From assembly GCA_003139975.1 (NCBI GenBank), contig PLHN01000467.1, positions 746 through 9,771 on the forward strand: DNA of 9,026 bases, read 5' to 3'. Positions within the stretch are counted from its first letter, which is position 1; every line of letters begins with the position of its first letter. The notes under the pieces are model-generated. The model saw nothing but the letters and a program-made list of their open reading frames with translations, had not been told where the DNA came from and searched no databases. This stretch comes from Acidobacteriaceae bacterium (GTDB taxonomy: Bacteria > Acidobacteriota > Terriglobia > Terriglobales > Acidobacteriaceae). Made by a program: the position numbers and the translations under genes. Shown here piece after piece: positions 1 through 6,081 of this stretch.

Positions 1-537
1 AGCATTCCCGCCGCAATGCTGATGGCAACTTTCCAGGCAAGCTTGCGCACGCTGGCCACCAGCGGCGCTGCTCTTGGGCAAATCGCGCTCGAACTGAATC
101 GCTATGCCTGCTCCAATAGCCAAGGCGGAGCGCGCTTCACGACCGCCTTCCTGGCGGAACTCAATCCGGAGACCGGCGACATCTCGTATGTGAACGCCGG
201 CCACAATGTGCCGATCCTGAGAAGAAGCTCCGGAGCAGTGTATCGGCCGGAGGAAGGCGGCATTCCCATTGGCGTGCTCGCCACTGCGAGCTATCAGGTG
301 GGAGCGACAAATCTCGCCAACGGAGACTGGCTCGTGATTTTCACCGACGGCGTGGTCGAAGCAATGAACGCGAAAGGCGAGGAATACGGCGAGCCGGAAC
401 TGATCCGGGTGATCGATCGCGGCGCGGCCCTGGCGCCGGCCGAACTGCTAAAGAATCTGCTGGCGGCCCTGGACTGGTTTGTCGGGAACACCCCGCAACA
501 CGACGACATCACCTGCCTGCTTTTGAAGCGGGGATGA
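1..537 (+). CDS. SpoIIE/PP2C-type serine phosphatase, C-terminal part (5' truncated by window edge)
   Basis: The reading frame is open from base 1, so the first ATG (base 16) is internal and only the last 178 codons are in the window. The fragment carries the C-terminal half of a SpoIIE-like PP2C phosphatase: a G-IPAAMLMATFQASL helix at the left edge, the strand pair ending YVNAGHN (about bases 184-204), GGIPIGVL, the metal-binding FTDGVVEA block (bases 340-363) and the terminal HDDITCLLLKR (bases 499-531). These acidic motifs coordinate the two metal ions in this family. Such enzymes remove phosphate from serine or threonine of partner proteins, typically anti-anti-sigma factors in partner-switching regulation; the actual partner is not visible here. 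Any N-terminal sensor (GAF, HAMP, response receiver) lies outside the window. The gene converges on the minus-strand TPR protein with only about 20 bases between stop codons and no visible terminator. Family assignment is firm; biological role is inferred. Confidence 0.9.
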   Translation, partial: SIPAAMLMATFQASLRTLATSGAALGQIALELNRYACSNSQGGARFTTAFLAELNPETGDISYVNAGHNVPILRRSSGAVYRPEEGGIPIGVLATASYQVGATNLANGDWLVIFTDGVVEAMNAKGEEYGEPELIRVIDRGAALAPAELLKNLLAALDWFVGNTPQHDDITCLLLKRG

Positions 538-558
538 TGGGTCCGCGACGTTTGCGTG

Positions 559-2391
559 CTATAAGGGCTTGAGCTCGGCCAGGGCGAGGAATTGCGCTAC
601 AGCTTGCTTTGACTGGGCGAAGTCGGCGGAGACTTTCCGCGCTTGCGCGAGCACCCTCTCGGCATCGGCGGTCTGGCCGCTGCGTCCGAGGGCTTGCGCC
701 AGCAGAAGCAGGTTCACGTCAATCGGATCGACCTCGGCCGCGTGACCGAAATATGCGGTCGCCCGAGTGACATCGCCCGCGCGCAGCGCCAGCAAACCGC
801 TGTTGACCAGAGCATCGCTGTTATCGGGCGCGAGGCGTAAGGCCTCACGGTAGCTTTGAACTGCTTCGTCATACCGCCGCAATCCGAGCAGCGCACGCCC
901 CATCTCGCAGAAGGCAGCCTGCTGCAGTTGCGGGTCCTTCGACGCCCCGAGAGCAGCGCGAGACTCGTCGAGCCCCTCCTGCGGGTATCCCATCCTCACC
1001 TCATAATGGGCCAATCTCAGAACCTGATCGGGCGGATATTGGTGCAAGGCGCGAGCGGCGCGAAAATGCGCGATGGCCTCATCGCTTCGTCCCGCGTGGG
1101 CCAGCGCAAACGCAAGATTGTCGTGCGCCATGTAATTGTCTTCGGTCACGCGCAGCGTATAGCGCCAGAGTGTTTCATCGTCGTGCCAATAACCGAGTTG
1201 ACGATATGTCAGGCATCCTGAAGCGAGAAGCACGGCGAATAGGGCCCCAGCGCCGCAGATGCGCGCTATCCGATGCCCCGACATGAACCAATCCAGCGTC
1301 CATACCACGGCCACAAACAAGCCAATAAACGGGATGTATGCGAACCGGTCGGCCATCGCCTGCTCGCCGACCGTGACGATTCCGATCATCGGCACCAAGG
1401 TCCCCAGAAACCACAACCAGCCCACGGTCAGATAGCGCCGGTCGCGCCAATGCAGCACCAGCACCGTGACAACAATCAGCAGCGCCGCTGCTCCGGCCAA
1501 TTGCCAGAGCGGCACCGGCTGCGCGGAACGTGGATACATGGCGGCAAGGCGCGAGGGCCAAAACGCCTTTCCTAGGTAGCGCGCGTAGGAGACGCCGGCG
1601 TTTTCAAAACGCGCCGGCCAGGAGACCTCCGACACGCTCCGCACCGCGTGCGCGGAGCGCTGTGCCAGCACGATCACAAGCGAATCGGCGCCAGCCAGGA
1701 TGAACAGAGGAATCTTCTCCCTTATTAAATAGCCGAACGTGCGCGGAGCGCATGGCTCCCCGGACTTGGATTCCGCTCCCATTCGCTGCAGGGGCCAATA
1801 ATCCCAAAGCAACAACACAAAAGGCAAAGTAACAATCTGCGGCTTCGCCATCAGCCCAAGCGCAAATAGAATGACCACTGCAAAGTAAAGAGTCCTCCGG
1901 CCCGTACGCGCATACCGGTTATAGGCAAGCATCACAAGCAGAAAGAAAAACATGCTCAGCACGTTCTTGCGCTCGGCGGCCCAGGCAACGGACTCGACAT
2001 TCACAGGGTGCAGGGCGAATAGCCCGGCGACCACAAAGCTGGGCGCCGCGGATCCAGTCGCGCTTCGTAGCACGAGAAACAAAAGCACCGCATTGATCGC
2101 GTGCAGCAGCACATTGACGTAGTGATGGCCGGCAGGGTTGAGGTGAAATAGCTGGCAGTCCACCGCGTGAGAGAGCCAGGTTAGCGGATGCCAGTATCCC
2201 GCGTGGAAGGTCGTAAATGCCCATTTCACCGCACCCCACGTCATACCCTGCTGCACCTGGGGATTGGCAACGATGTAGGCCGAGTCGTCGAACTCAATGA
2301 ACTGGTTATGGCCGATCGGATTGTAAGAGGCCAGAGTGCCTGCCACTAACAGCAGGCACAGGATTCCCGTGTGCCGCTGCGGACCGGCCAT
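559..2391 (-). CDS. TMTC/GT-C-like polytopic membrane protein with C-terminal TPR repeats
   Basis: The 610-residue product has a hydrophobic N-terminal helix (about 8-23), then a loop with FDDSAY (Asp35-Asp36) and HPLTWLSH (68-75), followed by several more membrane segments to about residue 395. Conserved blocks HPVNVESVAWAAERKN (128-143) and LGLMAKPQIVTLP with DYWPL (179-201) are typical of the bacterial relatives of TMTC protein O-mannosyltransferases. The acidic pair in the first extracytoplasmic loop is where GT-C glycosyltransferases place their catalytic Asp. From about 420 to 600 there are TPR-like helices, clearest at 493-560 (RRYDEAVQSYREALRLAPDN). By family it probably transfers a sugar from a lipid-linked donor to extracytoplasmic protein; donor and acceptor are unknown. 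The frame stays open to an ATG at 2502 (647 residues), but the extra 37 residues are polar and arginine-rich, and neither ATG has a good Shine-Dalgarno, so the start at 2391 is preferred because the membrane helix follows directly. It is divergent from the pilins, which would be plausible glycosylation targets, but that link is only proximity. Confidence 0.85.
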   Translation of the reverse strand: MAGPQRHTGILCLLLVAGTLASYNPIGHNQFIEFDDSAYIVANPQVQQGMTWGAVKWAFTTFHAGYWHPLTWLSHAVDCQLFHLNPAGHHYVNVLLHAINAVLLFLVLRSATGSAAPSFVVAGLFALHPVNVESVAWAAERKNVLSMFFFLLVMLAYNRYARTGRRTLYFAVVILFALGLMAKPQIVTLPFVLLLWDYWPLQRMGAESKSGEPCAPRTFGYLIREKIPLFILAGADSLVIVLAQRSAHAVRSVSEVSWPARFENAGVSYARYLGKAFWPSRLAAMYPRSAQPVPLWQLAGAAALLIVVTVLVLHWRDRRYLTVGWLWFLGTLVPMIGIVTVGEQAMADRFAYIPFIGLFVAVVWTLDWFMSGHRIARICGAGALFAVLLASGCLTYRQLGYWHDDETLWRYTLRVTEDNYMAHDNLAFALAHAGRSDEAIAHFRAARALHQYPPDQVLRLAHYEVRMGYPQEGLDESRAALGASKDPQLQQAAFCEMGRALLGLRRYDEAVQSYREALRLAPDNSDALVNSGLLALRAGDVTRATAYFGHAAEVDPIDVNLLLLAQALGRSGQTADAERVLAQARKVSADFAQSKQAVAQFLALAELKPL

Positions 2392-2685
2392 GTCGTTCAA
2401 TCGAGATGGGGCTGTCGAATAAATACTCGTCTCGTCCCGAACACTCGCCACTCTGTGGCAGCGCGTCACGATTCTAACGCGAGGCCGAGCAGGCTCCAGC
2501 ATTACGTTCGGGTGGACGGTGGCGGCCCGTTTCTGCCAGCGCCACGCCGGCTTTGTTCACCGCGTTCAGTATCCTGAGGCGCAACCGCCTTTCGGCCGCA
2601 AATCATTCTCTATTCCCATCCTAAGGCTCCCAGTTGGGGCGACGCTTTGTCGCGACTGGCGGCCCGTTTGCAACGTTCGAAGGAT

Positions 2686-2700
2686 TGACACAATTTGTCA
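2686..2700 (+). promoter_or_regulatory. Probable activator-binding inverted repeat (UAS) of pilin 1
   Basis: The sequence is TGACA, five bases, TGTCA. The same arms and spacing recur upstream of pilin 2 (3552-3566). Its centre is about 163 bases before the transcription start predicted from the -24/-12 element, a usual enhancer distance for sigma-54 activators. An additional TGTCA half site lies 24 bases downstream at 2720-2724. The binding protein is unknown; PilR is the obvious family candidate, but no regulator gene is in the window. Confidence 0.5.
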
Positions 2701-2829
2701 GTCTGGGGTCTCTCAAAGTGTCACATGCGGGCAATTGCCGGTTACGCCATAGTGACTTTCTTGTAGAAAGCGATTGAAAAAGCATGGACTTGCACCAGAA
2801 GGACATCTGACTTAGGTCACTTGGGCCCG

Positions 2830-2845
2830 TGGCATCTGGAGTGCG
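2830..2845 (+). promoter_or_regulatory. Sigma-54-like -24/-12 promoter of pilin 1
   Basis: TGGCATCTGGAGTGCG has the invariant GG and GC dinucleotides separated by exactly ten bases and keeps TGGCA and TGC of the sigma-54 consensus (TGGCAC/G-N-TTGC type). The predicted start of transcription is near 2856, giving a leader of about 50 bases. Pilin 2 has the same fixed bases, GGCAT-N5-GTGCG. Sigma-54 control of pilin genes is well known in Pseudomonas, Geobacter and Myxococcus, which makes the match biologically sensible; no experiment supports it here. Confidence 0.6.
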
Positions 2846-2906
2846 ACAGTGAGAGCCGAGTTGGTCATCCAACCAAAACAGTCAAACGGAGACGAGGAAA
2901 ATATCA

Positions 2907-3410
2907 ATGCGGAAACAGAAGGGCTTCTCACTGATCGAATTGCTGATTGTGGTCGCGATCATCCTGATCATCGCTGCCATCGCTATCCCGAACCTGCTGC
3001 GTGCACGTATCGCGGCCAACGAATCGTCCGCGGTGGGCTCGACGCGAACGGTGAATACTGCTGAAGTCGCGTACAACTCGGCGTATCCGACGGTTGGATT
3101 CGCTGTCACGCTGAACAGCCTTGCCGGAACCTGCACTGGCAGCACCGTGCCGACTTCGACATCTGCTTGCTTGATCGATAACGTGTTGGGCGCCAGCAAC
3201 GCTACTTCCAAGAGCGGCTATTCGTTCGCCCTGGACGCGGGTGGCAGCACTTCTACGCCTCAAGGTGCCTACTCGATGGATGCCGCGCCGATTACGGTGA
3301 ACCAGACGGGCGTCCGTTACTTCTGCTCGGCCGCCGACGGTGTAGTGCGCTACGGCGCGAGCGCTTTCAGCGGTTCCAGTTGCCAGTCGAGCGGCACACC
3401 GCTGCAGTAA
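2907..3410 (+). CDS. Type IV pilin-like protein 1 (class III signal peptide)
   Basis: The 167-residue protein begins MRKQKG then FSLIELLIVVAIILIIAAIAIP, a textbook type IV prepilin N-terminus. The short basic leader ends in Gly6, the prepilin peptidase cuts before Phe7, and Glu11 is the conserved Glu5 of the mature protein. The hydrophobic helix runs to about residue 29 and would anchor the subunit in the inner membrane and form the fibre core. The globular part has four cysteines (76, 88, 140, 159), all with counterparts in the neighbouring pilin, probably forming two disulphides. The motifs YPTVGFAVTL, ACLIDNVLG, KSGYSF and RYFCSAADGVVR are shared with that neighbour. A good ribosome site (GGAG at 2888-2891 and GAGGA at 2894-2898, eight bases before the ATG) fixes the start. 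It could be the major pilin or a pseudopilin; no assembly genes adjoin it to decide. It ends in a strong terminator and so is probably monocistronic. Confidence 0.92.
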   Translation: MRKQKGFSLIELLIVVAIILIIAAIAIPNLLRARIAANESSAVGSTRTVNTAEVAYNSAYPTVGFAVTLNSLAGTCTGSTVPTSTSACLIDNVLGASNATSKSGYSFALDAGGSTSTPQGAYSMDAAPITVNQTGVRYFCSAADGVVRYGASAFSGSSCQSSGTPLQ

Positions 3411-3426
3411 GTTGTAGTTTGGCAAA

Positions 3427-3444
3427 GTACCTGGGGGAGGGTAC
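3427..3444 (+). repeat. Small inverted repeat in the pilin 1 3' UTR
   Basis: GTACC and GGTAC flank an eight-base G-rich loop just after the pilin 1 stop codon and eight bases before the terminator stem. It would form a five-pair hairpin in the mRNA, possibly stabilising the 3' end. It may be chance. Confidence 0.3.
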
Positions 3445-3451
3445 AAGCCGG

Positions 3452-3486
3452 AAAAGGCAGAGGAGAAATCCTCTGCCTTTTTCCTT
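3452..3486 (+). terminator. Strong rho-independent terminator after pilin 1
   Basis: A perfect 13-pair stem (AAAAGGCAGAGGA with TCCTCTGCCTTTT) closes on a GAAA tetraloop and runs into TTTTTCCTTTT. It begins about 40 bases after the pilin 1 stop. It is close to symmetric (A run on one side, T run on the other), but no minus-strand gene ends here. It should separate the two pilin transcription units. Confidence 0.93.
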
Positions 3487-3550
3487 TTGTACGCATTTCT
3501 TTCTCAGCATTAGGCTCTGCTAACATCCCATCGCCTCAACCGCGTTATTG

Positions 3551-3567
3551 GTGACATAAAATGTCAC
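3551..3567 (+). promoter_or_regulatory. Probable activator-binding inverted repeat (UAS) of pilin 2
   Basis: GTGACAT-AAA-ATGTCAC is a perfect 7-base inverted repeat. Its core TGACA-N5-TGTCA (3552-3566) matches the pilin 1 site in arms and spacing. The centre lies about 137 bases upstream of the transcription start predicted from the -24/-12 element at 3670-3685. The right flank, TGTCACATCCG, also resembles the second half site upstream of pilin 1 (TGTCACATGCG at 2720-2730). Confidence 0.55.
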
Positions 3568-3669
3568 ATCCGCTCTACGGAATGGCACAAAACAAGGAAC
3601 CTCTCGGCGAGCCCTTACAGAGTCACCACAGACTCAATTACTTACGAGCCTGCACTTTACACCCGGCTC

Positions 3670-3685
3670 CGGCATTCAACGTGCG
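3670..3685 (+). promoter_or_regulatory. Sigma-54-like -24/-12 promoter of pilin 2
   Basis: CGGCATTCAACGTGCG has GG and GC exactly ten bases apart and shares GGCAT-N5-GTGCG with the element before pilin 1. The predicted transcription start is near 3696, giving a leader of about 39 bases. The rest of the two upstream regions is largely dissimilar, so the shared bases look conserved for function rather than left over from a recent duplication. Confidence 0.55.
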
Positions 3686-3734
3686 GAAAGCGAAAGGGAA
3701 CTTAAGCGGAAGTTTGCTTCCTTAGAGAGACAGT

Positions 3735-4217
3735 ATGCGCCGAACTGACGGATTTTCACTTATCGAACTGCTGGTGGTGGTCGCGATCATTCTGATCATT
3801 GCCGGCTTAGGCATACCTAGCATATTACGCTCGCGCATCGCGGCCGATGAAGCCGCCGCTGCCAACACGCTCAAATTGTTGAACAGCGCGGAGATTACCT
3901 ACAACTCGACCTATCCCACCGTGGGCTATGCGTCGACGCTGGCGGCATTGGGCGGTACCAACTGCAATCCGCCGACTACGACGGGCGCGTGCCTGATTGA
4001 CACGGTGTTGGCCGCTGGCACCAAGAGCGGATATAGCTTTAGCATTCCGTCGGCGAGCGTCACCGGGACCCCCGCCTCTTCGTATAACGTGATCGCTACT
4101 CCGGTCTTGTTTAACTACTATGGCATGCGCTACTTCTGCTCCTATGCCGACGCGGTAATACGCGCCAACACCACCACGATTACGACCTGCGATGGCACAG
4201 TCGCGCCGTTGCAGTAG
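3735..4217 (+). CDS. Type IV pilin-like protein 2 (paralogue of pilin 1)
   Basis: The 160-residue protein starts MRRTDG then FSLIELLVVVAIILIIAGLGIP, again a prepilin with cleavage after Gly6 and Glu at mature position 5. Unlike pilin 1 the residue before Gly is Asp rather than Lys. Cysteines 77, 86, 135 and 152 line up with the four of pilin 1, and the blocks YNSTYPTVGYASTL, ACLIDTVL, TKSGYSF and MRYFCSYADAVIR are shared. The N-terminal helix region is also similar in DNA, while the C-terminal half has diverged strongly, so this is an old tandem duplicate rather than a recent copy. The ribosome site is weak (AGAGAGA at 3724-3730) compared with pilin 1, suggesting lower expression. It may be an alternative or minor pilin sharing the fibre with pilin 1. 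No terminator is seen behind it, so read-through into the ABC operon is possible. Confidence 0.9.
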   Translation: MRRTDGFSLIELLVVVAIILIIAGLGIPSILRSRIAADEAAAANTLKLLNSAEITYNSTYPTVGYASTLAALGGTNCNPPTTTGACLIDTVLAAGTKSGYSFSIPSASVTGTPASSYNVIATPVLFNYYGMRYFCSYADAVIRANTTTITTCDGTVAPLQ

Positions 4218-4294
4218 ATTGCACGCGCAGTTAAGGTGTTCGGTCTTCCTCCCACGGCTGTTTACCTTGGTAACTGCCGGGCCTCGCCTCAAGC

Positions 4295-4322
4295 TTGCCT
4301 GTCGCGCTGTTCCTCTTATAAT
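4295..4322 (+). promoter_or_regulatory. Probable sigma-70-type promoter of the ABC operon
   Basis: A perfect -10 hexamer TATAAT (4317-4322) lies 16 bases after a partial -35 TTGCCT (4295-4300). Transcription would start near 4329, about 38 bases before the ABC ATPase start codon. The -35 match is only four of six. Confidence 0.5.
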
Positions 4323-4366
4323 TTTTATGGAATTTCCACAAAGCCACAGCTGAGAACGCATGGTCT

Positions 4367-5308
4367 ATGGCGGCTATTGAAATCCTGGATCTGGAAAAAA
4401 CCTATCGCATCGGCTTTTGGCACAGTCGCCAAAAACTGGCGCTTCGTCCCCTGCGCCTGACCATCGAACAGGGCGAAGTGTTTGGCTTCCTCGGCCCGAA
4501 CGGAGCCGGCAAAACCACCACCCTCAAGCTCCTGATGGGGCTGGTACCACCTACCGCGGGAACGGCGCGGATCCTCGGGATGGAGATCGACGATCCTCGG
4601 GTAAAAGCGCAGATCGGGTTCCTTCCCGAGCAGCCTTATTTTTATGATCACCTGACGGCGCGCGAGCTACTGACCTACTACGCCCAGCTTTCGGGTGTTC
4701 CGGCCAAGGAGCGTTCCGCGCGGGTGGCGGCCATGCTGCAACAGGTGGGGCTCGTGGAATCGGCGGGCGTGCAATTGCGCAAGTATTCCAAGGGCATGCT
4801 GCAGCGGGTGGGGTTGGCGCAAGCGGTCCTGCACAACCCGAAGGTTGTGTTTCTGGACGAACCGATGTCGGGACTCGATCCGATGGGACGGCGCGAAGTC
4901 CGCGAACTGATCCAGCAATTGCGCAGCGAAGGCAAAACCGTATTCTTCTCGACCCATATCCTGTCGGACGCGGAGGCTCTGTGCGACCGCGTTGCGGTCA
5001 TTCATGGGGGAGAACTACAGGGCGTGGGCGCAGTCGCCGAGTTGACGCCGCAATCGCAAGGCAAGGTTGAAATCATCTTTTGCGCCCCGAGCGTGCCCGC
5101 TGCCCTGACCAGCATGGCAATCGAGGCGCGCGTGAGCGGCGACATGGTCAACGCGGTGATTCAGCAGGGACAGCAGGAAGAAGTGTTGGATATCCTGCAC
5201 CGGGAGCGCATCCGGCTGATTTCCCTGACGCCAGTCCGCAGCTCGCTTGAAGAATATTACGTGGAGAAGCTACGGCCGAAAGAGAGCGGAAAGGGGGCGG
5301 GCGCATGA
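4367..5308 (+). CDS. ABC transporter ATP-binding protein (ABC-2 / CcmA-NatA type)
   Basis: The 313-residue protein has every ATPase motif of an ABC nucleotide-binding domain: Walker [10 protein letters not shown] (43-51), Q-loop Gln89 in LPEQP, signature YSKGMLQR (140-147, the variant common in CcmA/NatA-like exporters instead of LSGGQ), Walker B VVFLDEP (160-166), D-loop SGLD (168-171) and switch His197 in STH. A C-terminal domain of about 100 residues follows, as in many ABC-2 exporter ATPases. It hydrolyses ATP on the cytoplasmic face to drive the permease encoded next, whose ATG overlaps this stop codon (ATGA at 5305-5308). The ATG at 4367 is preceded only by a weak purine-rich stretch; an out-of-frame ATG at 4360 is not used. 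The substrate cannot be told from the sequence. Confidence 0.93.
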   Translation: MAAIEILDLEKTYRIGFWHSRQKLALRPLRLTIEQGEVFGFLGPNGAGKTTTLKLLMGLVPPTAGTARILGMEIDDPRVKAQIGFLPEQPYFYDHLTARELLTYYAQLSGVPAKERSARVAAMLQQVGLVESAGVQLRKYSKGMLQRVGLAQAVLHNPKVVFLDEPMSGLDPMGRREVRELIQQLRSEGKTVFFSTHILSDAEALCDRVAVIHGGELQGVGAVAELTPQSQGKVEIIFCAPSVPAALTSMAIEARVSGDMVNAVIQQGQQEEVLDILHRERIRLISLTPVRSSLEEYYVEKLRPKESGKGAGA

Positions 5309-6081
5309 AGTCGCGGATTGCTTTCGTTGCCTTCAACACCTTTCGGGAAGCGGTGCGCGACCGCGTTCTCTACAACCTGATCGCTTTTGCGCTCCTGATT
5401 TCGGCCGCGGCCATTCTGGTGGGCGAGATTTCCATCGACGTGGAAAGGCTGGTCGTTATCAACCTCGGCCTGACCGCGGTCTCGCTGTTCGGAGTGGTGA
5501 TTGCGATCTTCATCGGCATTGGCCTGGTCTCCAAGGAAATCGATAAAAAGACGCTCTACACCGTGCTTTCGCGGCCTGTGCGCCGCTGGGAATTCGTGGT
5601 CGGCAAGTTCTTCGGGTTGACCGGGACTCTGGTGGTTAACACGTTCTTCATGGCCATTGGCGTGTTTCTGGCGCTGCTCTATGTGGCCCGCCACTTTGAA
5701 AAAGCGGACTTGCCGGTGCTGGCCGCGCTTTATTTCATTGTGCTTGAGTTCTTCGTCGTGTGTGCGCTCGCGCTGTTTTTCTCGTCGTTTTCTACCCCGA
5801 TTATGTCGGCGTTGTTCACGTTTGCCCTGTTTGCCGTGGGCAGTCTGTCGGACGAGCTACGGGGGTTTGCGCGTATGGCAACCGGCCTTAAGGGCGCGCT
5901 TATGACGGTATGCGCCTATGTGGTGCCGAATTTTTCTGCCTTCAATATCATCAATCAGGCGGCGCACGGCGATGGCGTACCCGGCCGCCTGATTCTCTAT
6001 AATACGCTCTACGCGCTGCTCTATTCCACGATCGCTATTTCGGGAGCGGTGCTCATCTTCCAGCGCCGGAACTTGAAATGA
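5305..6081 (+). CDS. ABC-2-type transporter permease
   Basis: The 258-residue protein has about six hydrophobic segments (roughly 23-40, 52-76, 104-127, 138-160, 165-182 and 229-252). The cytoplasmic loop GLVSKEIDKKTLYTVLSRPVRR... after the second segment is characteristic of ABC-2 family permeases, where it contacts the ATPase. It forms the membrane channel for the ATPase encoded directly upstream, with translational coupling through the ATGA overlap and a purine-rich AAGGGGG ahead of the start. It also overlaps the next gene by ATGA (6078-6081), so the three should be made in equal measure. Only one permease gene is present, so the transporter is probably a homodimer. Substrate unknown; export is the likely direction because no binding protein is encoded nearby. 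Confidence 0.88.
   Translation: MKSRIAFVAFNTFREAVRDRVLYNLIAFALLISAAAILVGEISIDVERLVVINLGLTAVSLFGVVIAIFIGIGLVSKEIDKKTLYTVLSRPVRRWEFVVGKFFGLTGTLVVNTFFMAIGVFLALLYVARHFEKADLPVLAALYFIVLEFFVVCALALFFSSFSTPIMSALFTFALFAVGSLSDELRGFARMATGLKGALMTVCAYVVPNFSAFNIINQAAHGDGVPGRLILYNTLYALLYSTIAISGAVLIFQRRNLK

Larger units (their letters stand above)
2503..2906. other. Intergenic region between divergent TMTC-like gene and pilin 1
   Basis: No convincing gene is seen in this stretch; open frames here lack coding character and any family resemblance. It holds the upstream control region of pilin 1: an inverted repeat TGACA-N5-TGTCA at 2686-2700, a further TGTCA half site at 2720-2724, a perfect ten-base palindrome GGCAATTGCC at 2730-2739, and a sigma-54-like element at 2830-2845. 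A 13-base direct repeat TGGCGGCCCGTTT occurs at 2520-2532 and 2657-2669, and a GCGAC-N5-GTCGC inverted repeat at 2639-2653. No clear promoter for the minus-strand gene could be identified. Confidence 0.6.

Noticed and set aside
643..1575. Several plus-strand open frames opposite the TMTC-like gene.
   Set aside because: They are antisense shadows: the minus-strand product has continuous membrane segments and TPR motifs over the whole stretch, and the plus-strand products have none.
2639..2653. GCGAC-N5-GTCGC inverted repeat as another copy of the pilin operator.
   Set aside because: Its arms differ from TGACA/TGTCA and no counterpart lies upstream of pilin 2.
2685..2690. TTGACA as a sigma-70 -35 box for pilin 1.
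   Set aside because: No -10-like hexamer occurs 16-18 bases downstream, and the bases are part of the TGACA-N5-TGTCA inverted repeat.
3583..3598. TGGCAC upstream of pilin 2 as a sigma-54 -24 box.
   Set aside because: There is no GC dinucleotide at the required ten-base spacing; the following bases are purine rich. The element at 3670-3685 fits spacing and resembles that of pilin 1.
4218..4316. Terminator after pilin 2.
   Set aside because: Only short palindromes (for example CAAGCTTG at 4290-4297) are present, with no GC-rich stem followed by a T run.
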